64,000 bases of DNA from Marsupella aquatica (Eukaryota > Marchantiophyta), in NCBI GenBank assembly GCA_973895155.1, contig OZ316895.1, positions 11,408,001 through 11,472,000 of the forward strand. Direction: 5' to 3'. The number at the start of each line of letters is the position of its first letter. The first letter of the stretch is position 1. The position numbers were made by a program, and so were the translations under genes. Below are positions 25,601 to 38,006 of the stretch, piece by piece. The notes under the pieces were generated by a model, which saw only the letters and a program-made list of their open reading frames with translations, did no database searches and was not told the DNA's origin.

Positions 25601-26503
25601 TTCATGAGCCCAGCTGTTGCAAAGCTAGAGGCTGCCCTGGCTGCAACAGAAATTAAAGCTCCGAGAATTCCAGTGATCTCTAATGTGGATGGTCACCCAC
25701 ACTCAGATCCAGCGATAATCAAGCAGATCCTGGCAAAGCAGGTATCTTTCTGTTGCTTGTGCAAAAGTTATCAGTTCAGGTACTAGTTCTGAGACTGATA
25801 TTGAGCTGGGCAAAGCTTTTTCTCCTTCATAAATGGCTGTCTTCATCCTTGTTCTTAAATTTTGCATCAAGATTTCTAGGAACAATAATCAGCTTAACTA
25901 TAACTAGCCTGACAAATCCTGGTCATGAGCTTTTAGATATTATGAAGTGAGCCATGTCTCCTTGCAAATTAGTAGGCTCTCCGGGCTGGAAGCTAGGTTG
26001 TGGCACAATCTCTTTGACAGCATTATGAAAGTTTTTCATGCGATGTGACTTCCTGGTTGTTAATCTTTAGGTGACATCCCCAGTTCTGTGGGAGAATACA
26101 TTAAGTACTCTTTTGGAGAAAGGTCTTCAGAACAGTTATGAGCTGGGTCCTGGCAAGGTACACCACAGCTTTGCATTTTGTCACATTTACCCTGTTCCCC
26201 TTCTCTATTCTTCATCACTTGGCATGCTGAGCTCATCAAGCATAGTTTGTTTCTTGCGAGTGGTGTATCTCGTGAATGTATGCTGATTTTGACATATGAT
26301 TGCAAGTCCTGCCATGCACTTTTGGAACCTATAATTTAAGGATGTTTTACGTTACTGGTTTAGTTACAGTTGTGCTTTGGGAAGAAGTTATACTCGTTAT
26401 TTAGTTGGTCTAAATTGCAATTGGTTTGTGCTGTGAACAGGTCATTGCTGGCATCATCAAGAGAATCAATAAGAGTGCAGAAATTGAGAATATAAGTCTG
26501 TAG
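22665..26503 (+). CDS. MCAT: Malonyl-CoA:acyl-carrier-protein malonyltransferase, plastid type (10 exons)
   Basis: Exons: 22665-23000, 23692-23777, 23958-24024, 24304-24446, 24682-24730, 24916-25053, 25303-25383, 25565-25741, 26071-26157, 26441-26503. All introns are GT-AG and phases agree, giving 408 aa. Residues 1 to about 90 are Ser/Ala/Arg-rich with few acidic residues, as in a chloroplast transit peptide. The FabD-like domain follows: FLFPGQGAQ (107-115), LLDVSINGPKEKLDSTVISQPA, the nucleophile elbow GLSLGEY with Ser197, GNYAVSGG, and VAGAFHTRFM with the catalytic His310. The enzyme moves malonyl from CoA to ACP, the first committed step feeding plastid fatty-acid elongation. The start is the first ATG in frame with the transit peptide. 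No defect is seen. The short exons 3 and 5 (67 and 49 nt) were placed from reading-frame continuity and family conservation. Confidence 0.96.
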
Positions 26504-27838
26504 ACTAGGAGCACTGCCAACATTTGTACGATTTTGGTATGCCTATTCTTTTGATCTTTCATATGTAGCATGAGAGCGCGTTGAGTGATATGACTTTGAG
26601 CCAAAGAGAAAATTTGTAGGATCGTAGAGGCGAAATGGGAATCTTAGCATCTGGTCAGCATATCGAAGCCATGTGAGTAATTCAATCCTTCCACTGTTTC
26701 ATTAGTAATATTTATTGGGTGGCTGCCATATTGAAGCACCTACTGGCTCTCTTGGTGAAACATGACTTCATTAAACTGGAGGAAGCTTGACTACATTAAA
26801 AAGAAAATTTCTATCCCAGCATGTGCGGTTCGCAAAATTATTCTGGAAATAGATCTAGATGCTCAACCCCAAAGCTGCTCAACCCCAAAGCTGCTCTGAC
26901 TTGTAAAGTGAACTTTGACTATCAATCTGCAGCCTCACATGAGCTAGGAAGTGCAAAGGAACGACTTCAGATAATCAAATATTCTGAATAACCTTTCGGT
27001 TTATGTTATGGCGTCCATACAAATGGTAGGCAATGCTAAGCGCAGTCTCAGAGGGTTTTACTGACATTATAAGGCTCCCCATTTTGATCGTAATTCACTA
27101 ATGACAATCTTCATGTCTTTAGGTTTGCCTCAGATTAGTAAACTCAAGTTTTGTGTCGACGTACATTTACTTCACGTTATCAAACTGAAGTCCGTGCAAA
27201 TAAGCAGCAATATCGGGGAAAATTTTACAGGCCGTCTTCAACTATTCATCGGTTCATGGTAAGGAGTTACAGGACGTCCCAACCTGTCTACTTTTGAACT
27301 GGTTTGACGAATAGTACTGTTAAAGCAGAATGCCCTGACATAAGCAAAGAATAAGGTTCGGCCAATTTCTGAGTACACTGCATGCGGATTAAGCCGTCCA
27401 GCTGTCTGACAGCTTCTCCATAGCGAACAATCTCTCATGGGATGATTCACCCTTTGGCCTTATCATCAGATCCCAAAGTGGATGCTCGCTAGAACGAATT
27501 TGGCATGTGCTTGAAATTGTTTGTCTATCGTCTGCTGTCGTATTTTCCCGAGTTGTATGTATTCCGATATTGATAATATTATATTTTCAATCGAGTACCT
27601 TTCCTTCAATGGAGTTTTTAATTTCCTACAGCGTACGAAATCTTACAGACCAGACTCGCACAGTAGAAAGAAATATCTATGAGGAATCTCAGGCACTTGT
27701 AAGAGTGGTTAAAAATATATATGTGACGGGTTGAAAGATACGGCACGACAATTGCGTGCCTCCCAGGAGGGACAACCTATGCGTGTCTTCCAGTAATTGC
27801 ACATAAAAGGACAATCATTGCCTGTCTTTCAGCAAGTG
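26504..27838. other. 3' flank of MCAT, no further gene seen
   Basis: Contains the MCAT 3' UTR and intergenic DNA. An 18-bp direct duplication CTCAACCCCAAAGCTGCT lies at about 26,860-26,896. Nothing else is supported. Confidence 0.4.
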
Positions 27839-28038
27839 CGATGTAGTTTATTAGAATTGTAGTTTATTAGAATTGTAGTTTAGTAAAAAACAGACCTCAG
27901 ATTACAAAAAACAGACCTCATTTCTGTTTTTGTAGTCTCCCATTTAATGAATGTCTCCAGGTTTGGTGTTATTTGGCAATGTGACATACATGTGTGCCAT
28001 TTTTTACATAGATTTTGTAATTCTAATAAACTACATCG
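27839..28038. mobile_element. 200-bp foldback MITE with perfect 20-bp inverted ends
   Basis: CGATGTAGTTTATTAGAATT at 27,839-27,858 is exactly complementary to 28,019-28,038. Part of the left arm is duplicated in tandem (TTTATTAGAATTGTAG twice), and the centre holds a second palindrome around CAGACCTCATTTCTG. No flanking duplication was recognised. Confidence 0.75.
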
Positions 28039-28629
28039 TACTTTTTTGTGGGCTGTCTCCCTTGTGCTCTCTTTCCTCTCGGATCGTGGGCGCTTTTCGG
28101 TTCTTTGCAAAGTGATACATATATTTATGTGATTGCGTCAGTACCACCTCCCCAACTAAATGTAAGCGTGTCCTCCTGTAGACCTGACGGTTTTCTGAGC
28201 AAAGAAGTGTACAGTGTGGGGAAGAGAAATCTCCTTCACACGACCGATCTTCGTCCTTCCTTTCGATTGACCCACCGCACCGTAGATCGCACCCCAGCTC
28301 GCACTCATTGCGCGCTGAGAGGGACAATTTATTGGAAGCTGCATGCACGCCGACGCAAAACAAATCTCGCCCAAACACATCAGAGTTATCAGTGAAGACT
28401 GAAGAGTTGGAGTTCCGATTCATTCATGTAAGCATGAATCGAGGACGTGCCGAGCCACACTGACTGCATTATGCTGCAAACTGATCCTCACTGAACCACT
28501 TCGAATTTCTTGTTTGTAAAGAAACATTGTGTGGCTCGGTTCGAACAGACTGATGATTCGCCTCATTGTTGGTGTCATTTATCTCCTGTACGTGCTTCCT
28601 GGATCCTCACCCAGGACGGTTCAATTTCA

Positions 28630-29463
28630 GGGGGTCTCAAATATGTACCCCTGTTACTTTTCTGTGTACTCTTGAATAGTTGAATAGGATTACTCTTTTG
28701 TGTACTCTTGAATAGGATAAATACTGTGCACCCTAATTAGTGTCATGCAAAAATTAGTGTTAGGTATAAAATTAATGTTACTAACACTAATTTTGGGAAA
28801 AAATAATATTGAGTCCAAATAACACTAATTTTTGTAAGTTTTCACAATAGATTTTTTTCACTTGAGCTTAAATTGTTTGTAAAAAATGGATGATCTTTAG
28901 TCCAAATTAACACTAATTATTATGTATTTTCCAAAACAATATTTTCTCTCTCTATTTTGTCACTCTTAAACCAGACTAACACTAATTCATGTGCGCAAAA
29001 ATAGTGTTAGCACAAAATTAGTGTGACTAACACTAATTCGCGAGTAGACCCTGAAAATGGGTGTTCTCGGATTAGTGTTAGTGACACTAATTATGGTGAA
29101 TAGTATAGTTATTTTATTTAAATCAATGAGTGCACACTTTATATTAGCACATTTTTATGTGTGATTAAAGGCAGGGGTCCTGAATACGCGGTCTCAAATA
29201 TGCACTCGTGTTGCTCTTTGGCGAGATAGGGCCAGAGTCTGTAAGGTGACCTATGGATGACTTTAAGATTTTCTGAATTAATTTGTTTCAGTCCCTCAAT
29301 TGCCAAGTTGGGTGGGGGGAAGCGGACACCCAAAATCAAGGAAATCCTGTGCCATGAGTATGCAGGCTATGCTCAGGCAGCCCACATGTTTTTCAGCCTA
29401 GTCTGTGCCGAACGCAGATCCGGACTGCGGTTGGACTCCATGCGGGCTATATTTGAGACCCCC
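28630..29463. mobile_element. 834-bp element with 15-bp terminal inverted repeats
   Basis: GGGGGTCTCAAATAT at 28,630-28,644 is exactly complementary to 29,449-29,463. The word GGTCTCAAATAT recurs inside near 29,190. A second, inner foldback runs from about 28,723 to 29,108 (TAATTAGTGTCA facing TGACACTAATTA), and the AT-rich centre holds many copies of AACACTAATT in both orientations. It may be one MITE inserted in another. No transposase is present. Confidence 0.6.
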
Positions 29464-32400
29464 TATTAAATAGAGGCATGATTTTATTGCTCCCTCAATC
29501 TATTTCTTCTCTGGATCCCCACTCTCTTGGAAATTCTCAGGTTTGTTCTTTTTAGTCAGATTGGCAAGTGTGGCACTGTGATGGAGAAGATGCTAAGAAG
29601 ATTCCTTGTCTAATTTCCTTAGATGAATTTTTGACCACTAGATCTTCCTACAATTAAGGAGAGCTGTCAGATTTTGGCTAATGAGAGAAACTTTAGAAGG
29701 ACAACATGAAGCCAAAAGTGGCCAAGACTTTTCTGTGAGGTGGATTTAATTTGGCACTCTACCTTCTTCTCCGTAGAAGTTAGAGTCAAAACAGTTGAAC
29801 ATAGAATGGTCAAATTTGACAGGTAAAAAATTTAAAATTCAAGTCCAGCGTTTTAAAGACGTTGATGGACCATTGAAATTCACATGAATAATTCCAAAAT
29901 ATTAGTTTTAATGGCATCTTTCTTTAGTATAAAATCTCACATTTGTGTGTCTTTGGTCCAAGGGATTGTAAGTTGGTGAACAACATAAATTATTAAAACA
30001 TGTTTTTTTTGCCTTGAAAGCCAAAAGCAGATCCATCCACAATCCAAGGGAGGATAAATGTTCTACCTTGGAATATGCACCACTGCAGGGTAGCCTACAA
30101 GGGGGGATAATACCTAGGGATCCAACACTATCAGTAACAGGAAGGAAAGAGGGTTGGACCAGGACCACAAAGCGGCCAGCCAGAAGCCAAGGAGAAACCA
30201 ATACTCCCACCATTACAACCCAACCACACAAACACACATATACCTTCCACACCCCTTGTATGTTAAGTCATGCTTTTAAACAATATAGAGAGCTCTGCTT
30301 CTTGGTCAACTTTACACAATTGTACCAAATTCCACTGAACATCTAAATATTGTCTAATGATAAATTGAGCAAAGGCATGAATTTCCCAAGTTTTTTGTGG
30401 GTACATGTGGTCACACTTTGGGGTTTTCAAACATTGTTTGGTCAGTTGCTACTGTATTTGAAAATGATATAATAGTACTTTAGCTACAACATGGTTAACG
30501 ATAATGATTTCGACGGACCAACTTGAGGGTGGGTATAGGTCTACCGTTTATGTACTAGGTGGAGAGGGCCTCAAAATACAGTTGAATGCCCCGAGAGCAT
30601 ACTGAGTTAGCACTGAAATTATACAGTTACCTTGGCTAATCTGCAGGCAAGGACATATCCTATCATGCCAAACAGATTTGTGTAGTTTTCGCTTAGCATG
30701 CATATCCAACATTCCTCAACGACCAATAGAACCCTCTCAGTAATATCTCAGATCGCCAGTTACTTTGGATTCACACAGCATGAATAGCATGTGATGCAAG
30801 CTTCTTGAGAATAGCATGTCATCCCACATGGAAATCTCAATGTCACTCAAACAACAGATTGGATGATATTATAGTACTACTCATAATTAACTTCTATTGC
30901 AACAAATTACAAAGAACGGAAGCCAGGTTGATTCTTGAGAAGAACCTCATATAGCATGCTTATCCTGGAATATGCTTTACTTTTTGTCTGGCAGTGATAT
31001 GTAATTGTACAAAATTAGAGAGTAAAACTAGAATACATATTAAATACGAATGAGATAAAATAATATAAATAAAGCACATACAAATAAAAACACATAGTGA
31101 CCAATGGAAAGTACAATTAAATTTTATGACACAAAGATGTTACCAATTGTGCATTTACTTCAATGTGTCTTATTAATGACACTCATTTCAATAAAAGCCA
31201 TAAACTTAGGAAAGAAAGTCATGAAGGAAACTTAAGACAAGATGTGTTGACATTACTTAGAATCATTTCTTTCACTCATGAGAATACTTAAAAGTGGTAG
31301 AAAATGAAGCCCTTGGTTTCTCTCTAGGAGATAACAAAGTTTAAAAATTAAGGGGGCTGCCAAAATACATTAAAAAAATACTATGGGATACCAAAAATTT
31401 AAAGGGGTCCAAAAATGGATTAAAAATCTATATGATACAAAGGATGCCCCTTGTTAAGGTACATTCAAATAAAAATACATGATACAAAAATATGAATAAG
31501 ACAAAACATGAAAGTTGGATTCACCATATAGCATTGTCAAAAATTTGTTGATTCTTGAGAACCTCATTGGTTTACTCAGCCTTTAGTAAATATACTTCAT
31601 AGTACACATGAGAAGGCCACAGCCATTAATTACATAATGATGCCAAGAGGCCAACCAAAAATTACTTGCTCTTTAAACCACAGTGGCCATATATATAAGG
31701 GGAAGTGTCCAAGATCTCCCATTTTTTCACATTTTGTTTACCTTTCTTTTAAAAAAAATCACAAGGGGAATCTGTGAAACCACACAAAAATAGAACAGTC
31801 AGTCACAACATTTGAACATTAGACCTACGAGTCTCAACGCAAGCGAGCTACCACACAGCCATGTCTCTCTGTGCATTTACTTTTCTTCGTTATTGTACTA
31901 GTTTGCTCCATGATTTTAGTAAAATGTTACTTTAATAGTAGCTACCAGTCACTTGTAGCTTTTAAAAGGCAGGTGTGATTTAAGAAACTAGGAGGAAAAA
32001 CTAGTATCAAATCTGAATGAACGTGAGTCCTTGGACCCACATTACTACCAAAGTTATGCTACCTTGAATTGTTTCACCTGAGCCACTTCCTCCTCCTCCA
32101 CGTTGACCATCCCCCCCAAAAAAATTCAAATGATTACTCTTAAGTATCTTTAGTGCCAAACATATATAAAATTGATTGTGCTAACATAAAACTTCACAAA
32201 TCATTCCAGGGCTTGGATATATAAGAGACTATAAACACAATGGGTCGTCATTGACTTGCAGTACTCAAGGGTGATGGCATATGATGATTCTTTATGGAGA
32301 AAAAAAAAATCATGAATTTGGTAGCACATAAATTTTTTTGTCCCTGATATTAACCTACAGTAGTTATTAAAGTACATCAAGTTGGGGCCCCCCTATTATT

Positions 32401-34630
32401 CCATTCATGCTCCCAGTCTATTGGGAGGGTTCCATCACACAATCCCTCTAGGGGGGGCGGGGGATTCCTTGCTTCCCAACATCACTGGGATGACTCCAGC
32501 ACTTCAGACTGTGAGGTGCTTCGTATGTGGTCCCCACTCGACGATTTACCAGTAATCAGTAATTGAACGATTGTGATTCCAGACCACCAATGGAACTCAG
32601 TAAGTTACTCAATTCGTTTTAGTTGCGAGACGAGGGAAATGGCAGGCTAAATTCCAGAGAGATTGGGAACCATAAAATCAGGTGATTGAGTGCGGACATC
32701 ATTCAGTACGTTACATTGCGTACAGTCCACATCATTCTAAAGCTTTTGACCCTTCGATTTCTTCCTCTCACCATCATTCTTGCCTGAATGGGACGGTCGC
32801 GAACTCACTCGCAATGGTGGCTCAAGGTGAAGAAAAACCTCACAATACACAACTCAGCAAAAAGGCCAGAGAGCAAAGCCAGTGAGAAAGGCAAATCGAT
32901 TCGATTGCGTGCACTGATAATAACTTGCTGGTGAGGTTTCTTTCCTGTCATCACTCATGCGAGGGCGACAATGCTCTCAACTGGGCAAGCACTTTGTGAG
33001 TGTAGATTTCTACGCATTCGCGTCATCAATGCGAAATGGGCACGATAGTTTTTATCGAGAGAATCTGCTGTCTCACCCAATCCAGCTCCGAGGTCTGGAC
33101 TATATGACTGTGGTCGAATGACCAATGGCGATTGGTCTTGATTCGCCAATACTTTTCAAAAGCCACTGATGCTGTGGGAGTCTACGAATGGAGATCAAAC
33201 TCTGCGAATCAAGCACACGTGACCGTAATCTAGAGGTACCATGCGCAGAGTCCCAAACTGAGGCAACACGAGAATTTGGAGAGATCGTCTTTCAGGTACC
33301 CTCGAGAGATTAGGGGGTTTGAAACCTCATCATTTTATGGACCTTAATTTAATAATTAATTAGGGTTACACGTACAGAAAATTCTGGATTACCAAATTTA
33401 TAAACTATAATATTTTGCCTTTGGTAATAATTGGTATCATAAATCATTGTAAAGGCTACTAAAATAAAGAAATAAATTTAAAAAGTGTTGTGAAAAATTT
33501 AAGATCATTTATTTATGCCAAAAACCATTATCATTAATTTTTGAAGCTTTGAGATACCCTACTGGACAATAATATGACCTCTATTTTACAATCAACTTGG
33601 CACGTTTTGAATCATGAACAAAATCAAGACAATTATTCCCTGCTAGAAAATGAAGCCCGGACGGACCTCTATAATAGGTGTGCCAACATGCTCTCATGGA
33701 TTTCTGCAACTTAGAGGGACCACATTTCATTCACAAGTTCACAAGAGAATCTGTAACGGAATTCACAATCTAGGTCTAAGGTTCATGAATAATTTCACAT
33801 AGAATCTATCCTATAATTCATGGTCATAGTCTACTGTTCATGGCATACTCCCTAGAGTGAAATGATATGCTGTATTTTATTTTATCTTGTAACATTTTGT
33901 AATATTTAGATTATCATTATCCTTGTGAGTAGGGTTGGGAATCAGTGTCTGGATAGGGGAGCCCTTCATATGTATAGGCAAGGGTACCCTGGCTAATATT
34001 CCTACTTACTCCTTCCCAGATGCTTGGTTTCTATGTAGGGTCCAAGGACACATCAGCATCCTCCCTACCAGGTTGAGTTAGAAAGCAATGCACTTTGTAG
34101 CATCATGTTAGAGGCGCTGTGTTCAAGATTGGGCATTGTGTTGGAGTTTATGCCAAGGCGTGGGGTAGAAGCTGGCGTTTCTAAAGGCAAATGTTACAAC
34201 TCACTAACGATCATTTTAACTTGAAAGTTGATCCACTTGCCAAGAACATTGAAGGTTGCATATTTGCTATATTGAGGTTTGGCTCGACTCCTTGGAGTAA
34301 AGTGCTGGCTGGCTCTTGTGTTGGAACAAAAGAACATCAAAGGTTTTGCCCAGGAAGATTTCTCATTGCAGTTTTTCACACTCTTGTTGTAATATTTTAT
34401 TGGTTATATTCCAGTCCAATCACCTCCCCATTTGTGCTCTAATCTAAGTCAAAACTCTTTTTGCAAAATTGAAGTCAACAAGCTCACCAACAAAGAAAGC
34501 TAACGCCTTGAAAAAGATATCACATGGTTCACAATGTCTAACCAAAAATCCAGATAGAGACCCAAACTTGTAACCATATATATAGAAGAAATATATCCTG
34601 TTTCAATTTAAAGTTAGTAATGTTTGAAAA
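29464..34630. other. AT-rich intergenic stretch
   Basis: No ORF with recognisable domains. Long A/T runs and short ORFs only. Confidence 0.45.
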
Positions 34631-34973
34631 TGTTGAGCATAGACGACATTCGCAATGGCAAGCCCATGAACCATCCAACGCACAATAGTCGACACAGAGA
34701 GATACGTGGTTCACCTCCACATGAGGCTACTCCACCGGAACACACAAGAGCTTTACTGCACTCTAGGCCGATCGGCCATACCAAGCATCCACAGCACAAG
34801 CTCTCCCTATCTCTCAACTAGCTCCGTAACAATGAGCCTAAGTTCCACCAGGGTCTGGCATCAGCCCTGGCTATATACACAACAGCACTACCGCTAACAT
34901 TAGCTAAGTCCTAACCCAAGTTAGACTAACTGTGGTTAGCTCATGAGTCACAAGACTAGAGCAATATCTAACA
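34631..34973 (-). repeat. Copia LTR (3' LTR, minus orientation, 343 bp)
   Basis: On the minus strand it begins TGTTAGATATTG and ends CTCAACA, giving TG...CA borders. It directly follows a purine tract (AAGGGGGAGT, minus strand), as expected for a 3' LTR. A shorter copy lies inverted at 35,702-35,929. Confidence 0.85.
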
Positions 34974-35179
34974 AACTCCCCCTTGACTCTTGTCTTGGGG
35001 ACTGAACTAAATGCTACCATATGGATCCTCAGCGAGAAGTTCTAGACAATCACCAAACCAGGTCTCCCCCTAAAAACCACAAGGGTTAACTAAGGGTTAA
35101 CTAGAACTAAGCTGTAGCCAAACAGGAATGAGTAATCCATATACAAATAGTCACACATTGCTAAATAACTCTACTTGCA

Positions 35180-35512
35180 CTACAACTGCAAAACCTGTAA
35201 AGTAGCTGCACGGTGTCTTGAGAAACTCTCCAAATGAACATCTTTGGTAAAGGCATCAGCGGGATTGAGCTTTCCATCAATCTTGACTAGCTCAAAAGTT
35301 TTATCAGACATTGCTTGCCTGATAAAAAGGTATCTGATATCAATGTGCTTCACTCTATTATCCATCACCTGGTTAGCAGCCAAGTGAAGAGCACTCTGAC
35401 TATCACAGTTTAGAGTCATTTTGCCATGCTCTAAACCCATCTCCGCGATCAACTTGTCCAACCAAATTGCTTCCTTTGCTTCCTTTGCTGCTTCTGCTGC
35501 TGCAACATACAC
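35180..35512 (-). pseudogene. Ty1/copia RNase H, C-terminal end of pol, truncated
   Basis: The 110-aa frame starts within the RNase H domain: YVAAAEAAKEAKEAIWLDKL, then LNCDSQSALHLAANQV, RVKHIDIRYLFIRQ, and the end motif LVKIDGKLNPADAFTKDV. These are standard Ty1/copia signatures. The upstream RT, integrase and gag are missing. The tandem AKEAKEA is a small duplication compared with the usual AAKEAIWL. The stop is followed by about 200 bp, the polypurine tract and the LTR at 34,631-34,973, so this is the 3' end of a minus-strand element cut off near 35,512-35,545, where an inverted second copy begins. Confidence 0.9.
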
Positions 35513-35540
35513 TTTGATGATCTGGATTCATTAAAGGACA

Positions 35541-35929
35541 CATCATTCCTGTTTGGCTACGGCTTAGTTCTAGTTAAGCCTTAGTTAACCCTTGTGGTTT
35601 TTAGGGGGAGACCTAGTTTGGTGATTGTCTAGAACTTCCCGCTGAGGATTCCATATGGTAGCATTTAGTTCAGTCCCCAAGACAAGAGTCAAGGGGGAGT
35701 TTGTTAGATATTGCTCTAGTCTTGTGACTCATGAGCTAACCACAATTAGTCTAACTCGGGTTAGGACTTAGCTAATGTTAGCGGTACTGCTGTTGTGTAT
35801 ATAGCCAGGGCTGATGCCAGACCCTAGTGGAACTTAGGCTCATTGTTACGGAGCTAGTTGAGAGATAGGGAGAGCTTGTGTTGTGGATGGTTCATGGGCT
35901 TGTTGTTGCGAATGTCGTCTATGCTCAAC
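35541..35929 (+). mobile_element. Inverted second copia 3' end with LTR fragment
   Basis: Starting near CATTCCTGTTTGGCTACGG, this stretch repeats in opposite orientation the pre-LTR region, the purine tract AAGGGGGAGT and the LTR (35,702-35,929) of the element on its left. Its LTR lacks about 115 bp from the middle compared with the left LTR and ends at CTCAAC. The two 3' ends face away from each other, forming a palindrome of about 1.3 kb. Confidence 0.8.
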
Positions 35930-36320
35930 GGAAAATGGTCATAAGGGTTAAAATAATGTATTTGAGTTGTTTGTCAAAGATTGTAATCTGTGGGGGCAAT
36001 GTTTTCTAGAAGTAATATTTGGATGGATCACTCCCAGGAACCTTGCAACCCGGATGGATCAGGTTACTCCTAACCAGAGAAGTATGGAGTGTTTTACAAA
36101 GAAATGTGCTAGACACAAGAGGATTTTCTGCAGTTCATCTAGGTTGATTGCTGCATGTAGGCGTTTGGTCAAATGTTTAAACACATTTGCTATCAGGCAA
36201 AGTGAGTTGCTACAAAGGAATTTAAAAACAAATCTAGCTAGCTACTTTCAAGGAAAACAACCCTAGCTATTACTGTGTCCCAATAATTACATATCAAAAT
36301 ATGATTACTGTGTGGAATGT

Positions 36321-36403
36321 CATTCCAGACTATGATAAACACTATTATTTTGTTTAAAGTGTACATTCCAGACTATGATAAACACTATTATTTTGTTTAA
36401 AGT
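36321..36403. repeat. 43-bp tandem duplication
   Basis: CATTCCAGACTATGATAAAC starts at 36,321 and again at 36,364. The duplicated 40 bases are identical and end in TTGTTTAAAGT. Confidence 0.95.
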
Positions 36404-37106
36404 TTATTGTCACCTTTTGATGTGCAATTATTGGGGTGCGCGACTACTTGGCAAATTAAATTATCCAGATCTGACTTTATAGAGATCTATCAACTATTCC
36501 CTTAGTTTTGAGCTTGCCATAACTGCCAGAGGGATATGCTCAATAGACCCCCTCCAAGAGAAACTTTACTTGATCAGCCCCCTCCAAACTTTTTTGTCCC
36601 AATCAGCCCCCTCATTATGGCCCGTACCCTTTGCTCCCGTGTAAGGCAGTTTCCCCCGTGTAAAGGCATTACTGCACAGTTGGGAGCCATGCCACCATGC
36701 AAGGTCGCCTCCCGCAGTCGACCACACGACTCCGCTGCAGTCGGGCCGCAACTATGCAGTTTTGCTCCCCTCGCACTATGGTCCCTTATGAGCGTGAATA
36801 CATCGTGGTTTATGTCTTCAACAAAATTTCTGTTTTAGGGCGCACATTGTTGGGGCGCGGTTTAGGGTCAAGCGCGACCGTCATTCGTCGAGGGTGGGAT
36901 CGATAGTTTTTTGTTGTTTTACGGAGGGGACTGCATCTTCATGGTTCATGGAGGTGAGGCGTCATTTGCTGGTGGCGGCTGGCAATTTTGGGGAGGTTCA
37001 TTGATCGATGCGAAAGGAGAGCGCGAGGTCTGAGTCTCGGCCCACTGCTAGGATTGAGTAGCGTTCATTCACCCCATTCTGCGAGATTTATTTCACATTG
37101 TAGCGC

Positions 37107-37733
37107 CTGCCAGATTGTTGGTGGGTTTTGGATTGGTGAGAGTGTCTCCCTTTGCTGTTCTTCAATAAGGTATGGAGGATTGTCCGCCCGCCAATGTAGC
37201 CCAAGAAACTGTTTAATCATGCATATCATAACATCTTCTGCATTATCTTTGCCTTCTCGTCATAAGTTCTTCTGCATTGTTCAGATTTGCATTAGATTAG
37301 TTGAGATCATTTGCAGAGTCTCCTTGTTCTTGTGCATTTTTGTCATCATGAAATCCATGTACTCCGGTTCTGCTGCATAGTTGCCTGCGAGCTTTAGGCA
37401 AAGTGGACTTCACGACAGAGATTAATCTCCATCCCCCTTGAACCCGCCTGTATTTTTTTCTTGGTCGAAGCATTAGGTTGATTTCAGCTCTTTTTGCCTA
37501 AGTATGAGTTCTGCTGCCCTGTTTGAATACCAAGACATCTGTGTGTTCTAGTTTTGCTTATATCTGAACCTGTTCTCTTCTTGGTTTGGTCCAGCTATCA
37601 TGAGAATCGCCTCTTGTTGTGTTCTTGTTGCAAACATTGATGGGCTGTTTTGTTTTGGTGAGAGTATCTCCCTCTGTGCTTCTTCCAGAGGAGGATTGTC
37701 CGTCAATGTCGCCCAACATACTGTTTCCTGCAT
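37107..37733. repeat. Imperfect direct repeat of about 100 bp
   Basis: Copies at about 37,107-37,205 and 37,632-37,733 share TTGGTGAGAGT, TCTCCCT, GAGGATTGTCCG, CAATGT, GCCCAA and ACTGTTT. They lie upstream of the plus-strand gene at 38,007 and may be part of its promoter or 5' UTR, or of a transposon end. Confidence 0.7.
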
Positions 37734-38006
37734 TTTTTTGCATCATGTCGATGCGCAGAATACCATTACCTGAATGTCTCTTGCATTCTGCAATTTTTTA
37801 GCCTTAGCACCATCACATCCATGTCTTTCGGTTCTGGCACTGTATAGTTTCAATATTATGTTGATAACAGTGCAGGGACAGTTTCCATATGGCAGTTGAA
37901 TCCTATCCATTAACAAGTGCAAAGCAGTACAAGACGAAGGTCAAGGTCATAGGCTGGAGAGGTTGGGTTTGATTTTGAGCCCAACCAAGGTTCAAGCTCA
38001 GTTTCC

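Noticed and set aside
24250-26604. Minus-strand ORFs across MCAT introns and exons
   Set aside because: Shadows of the well supported plus-strand gene.
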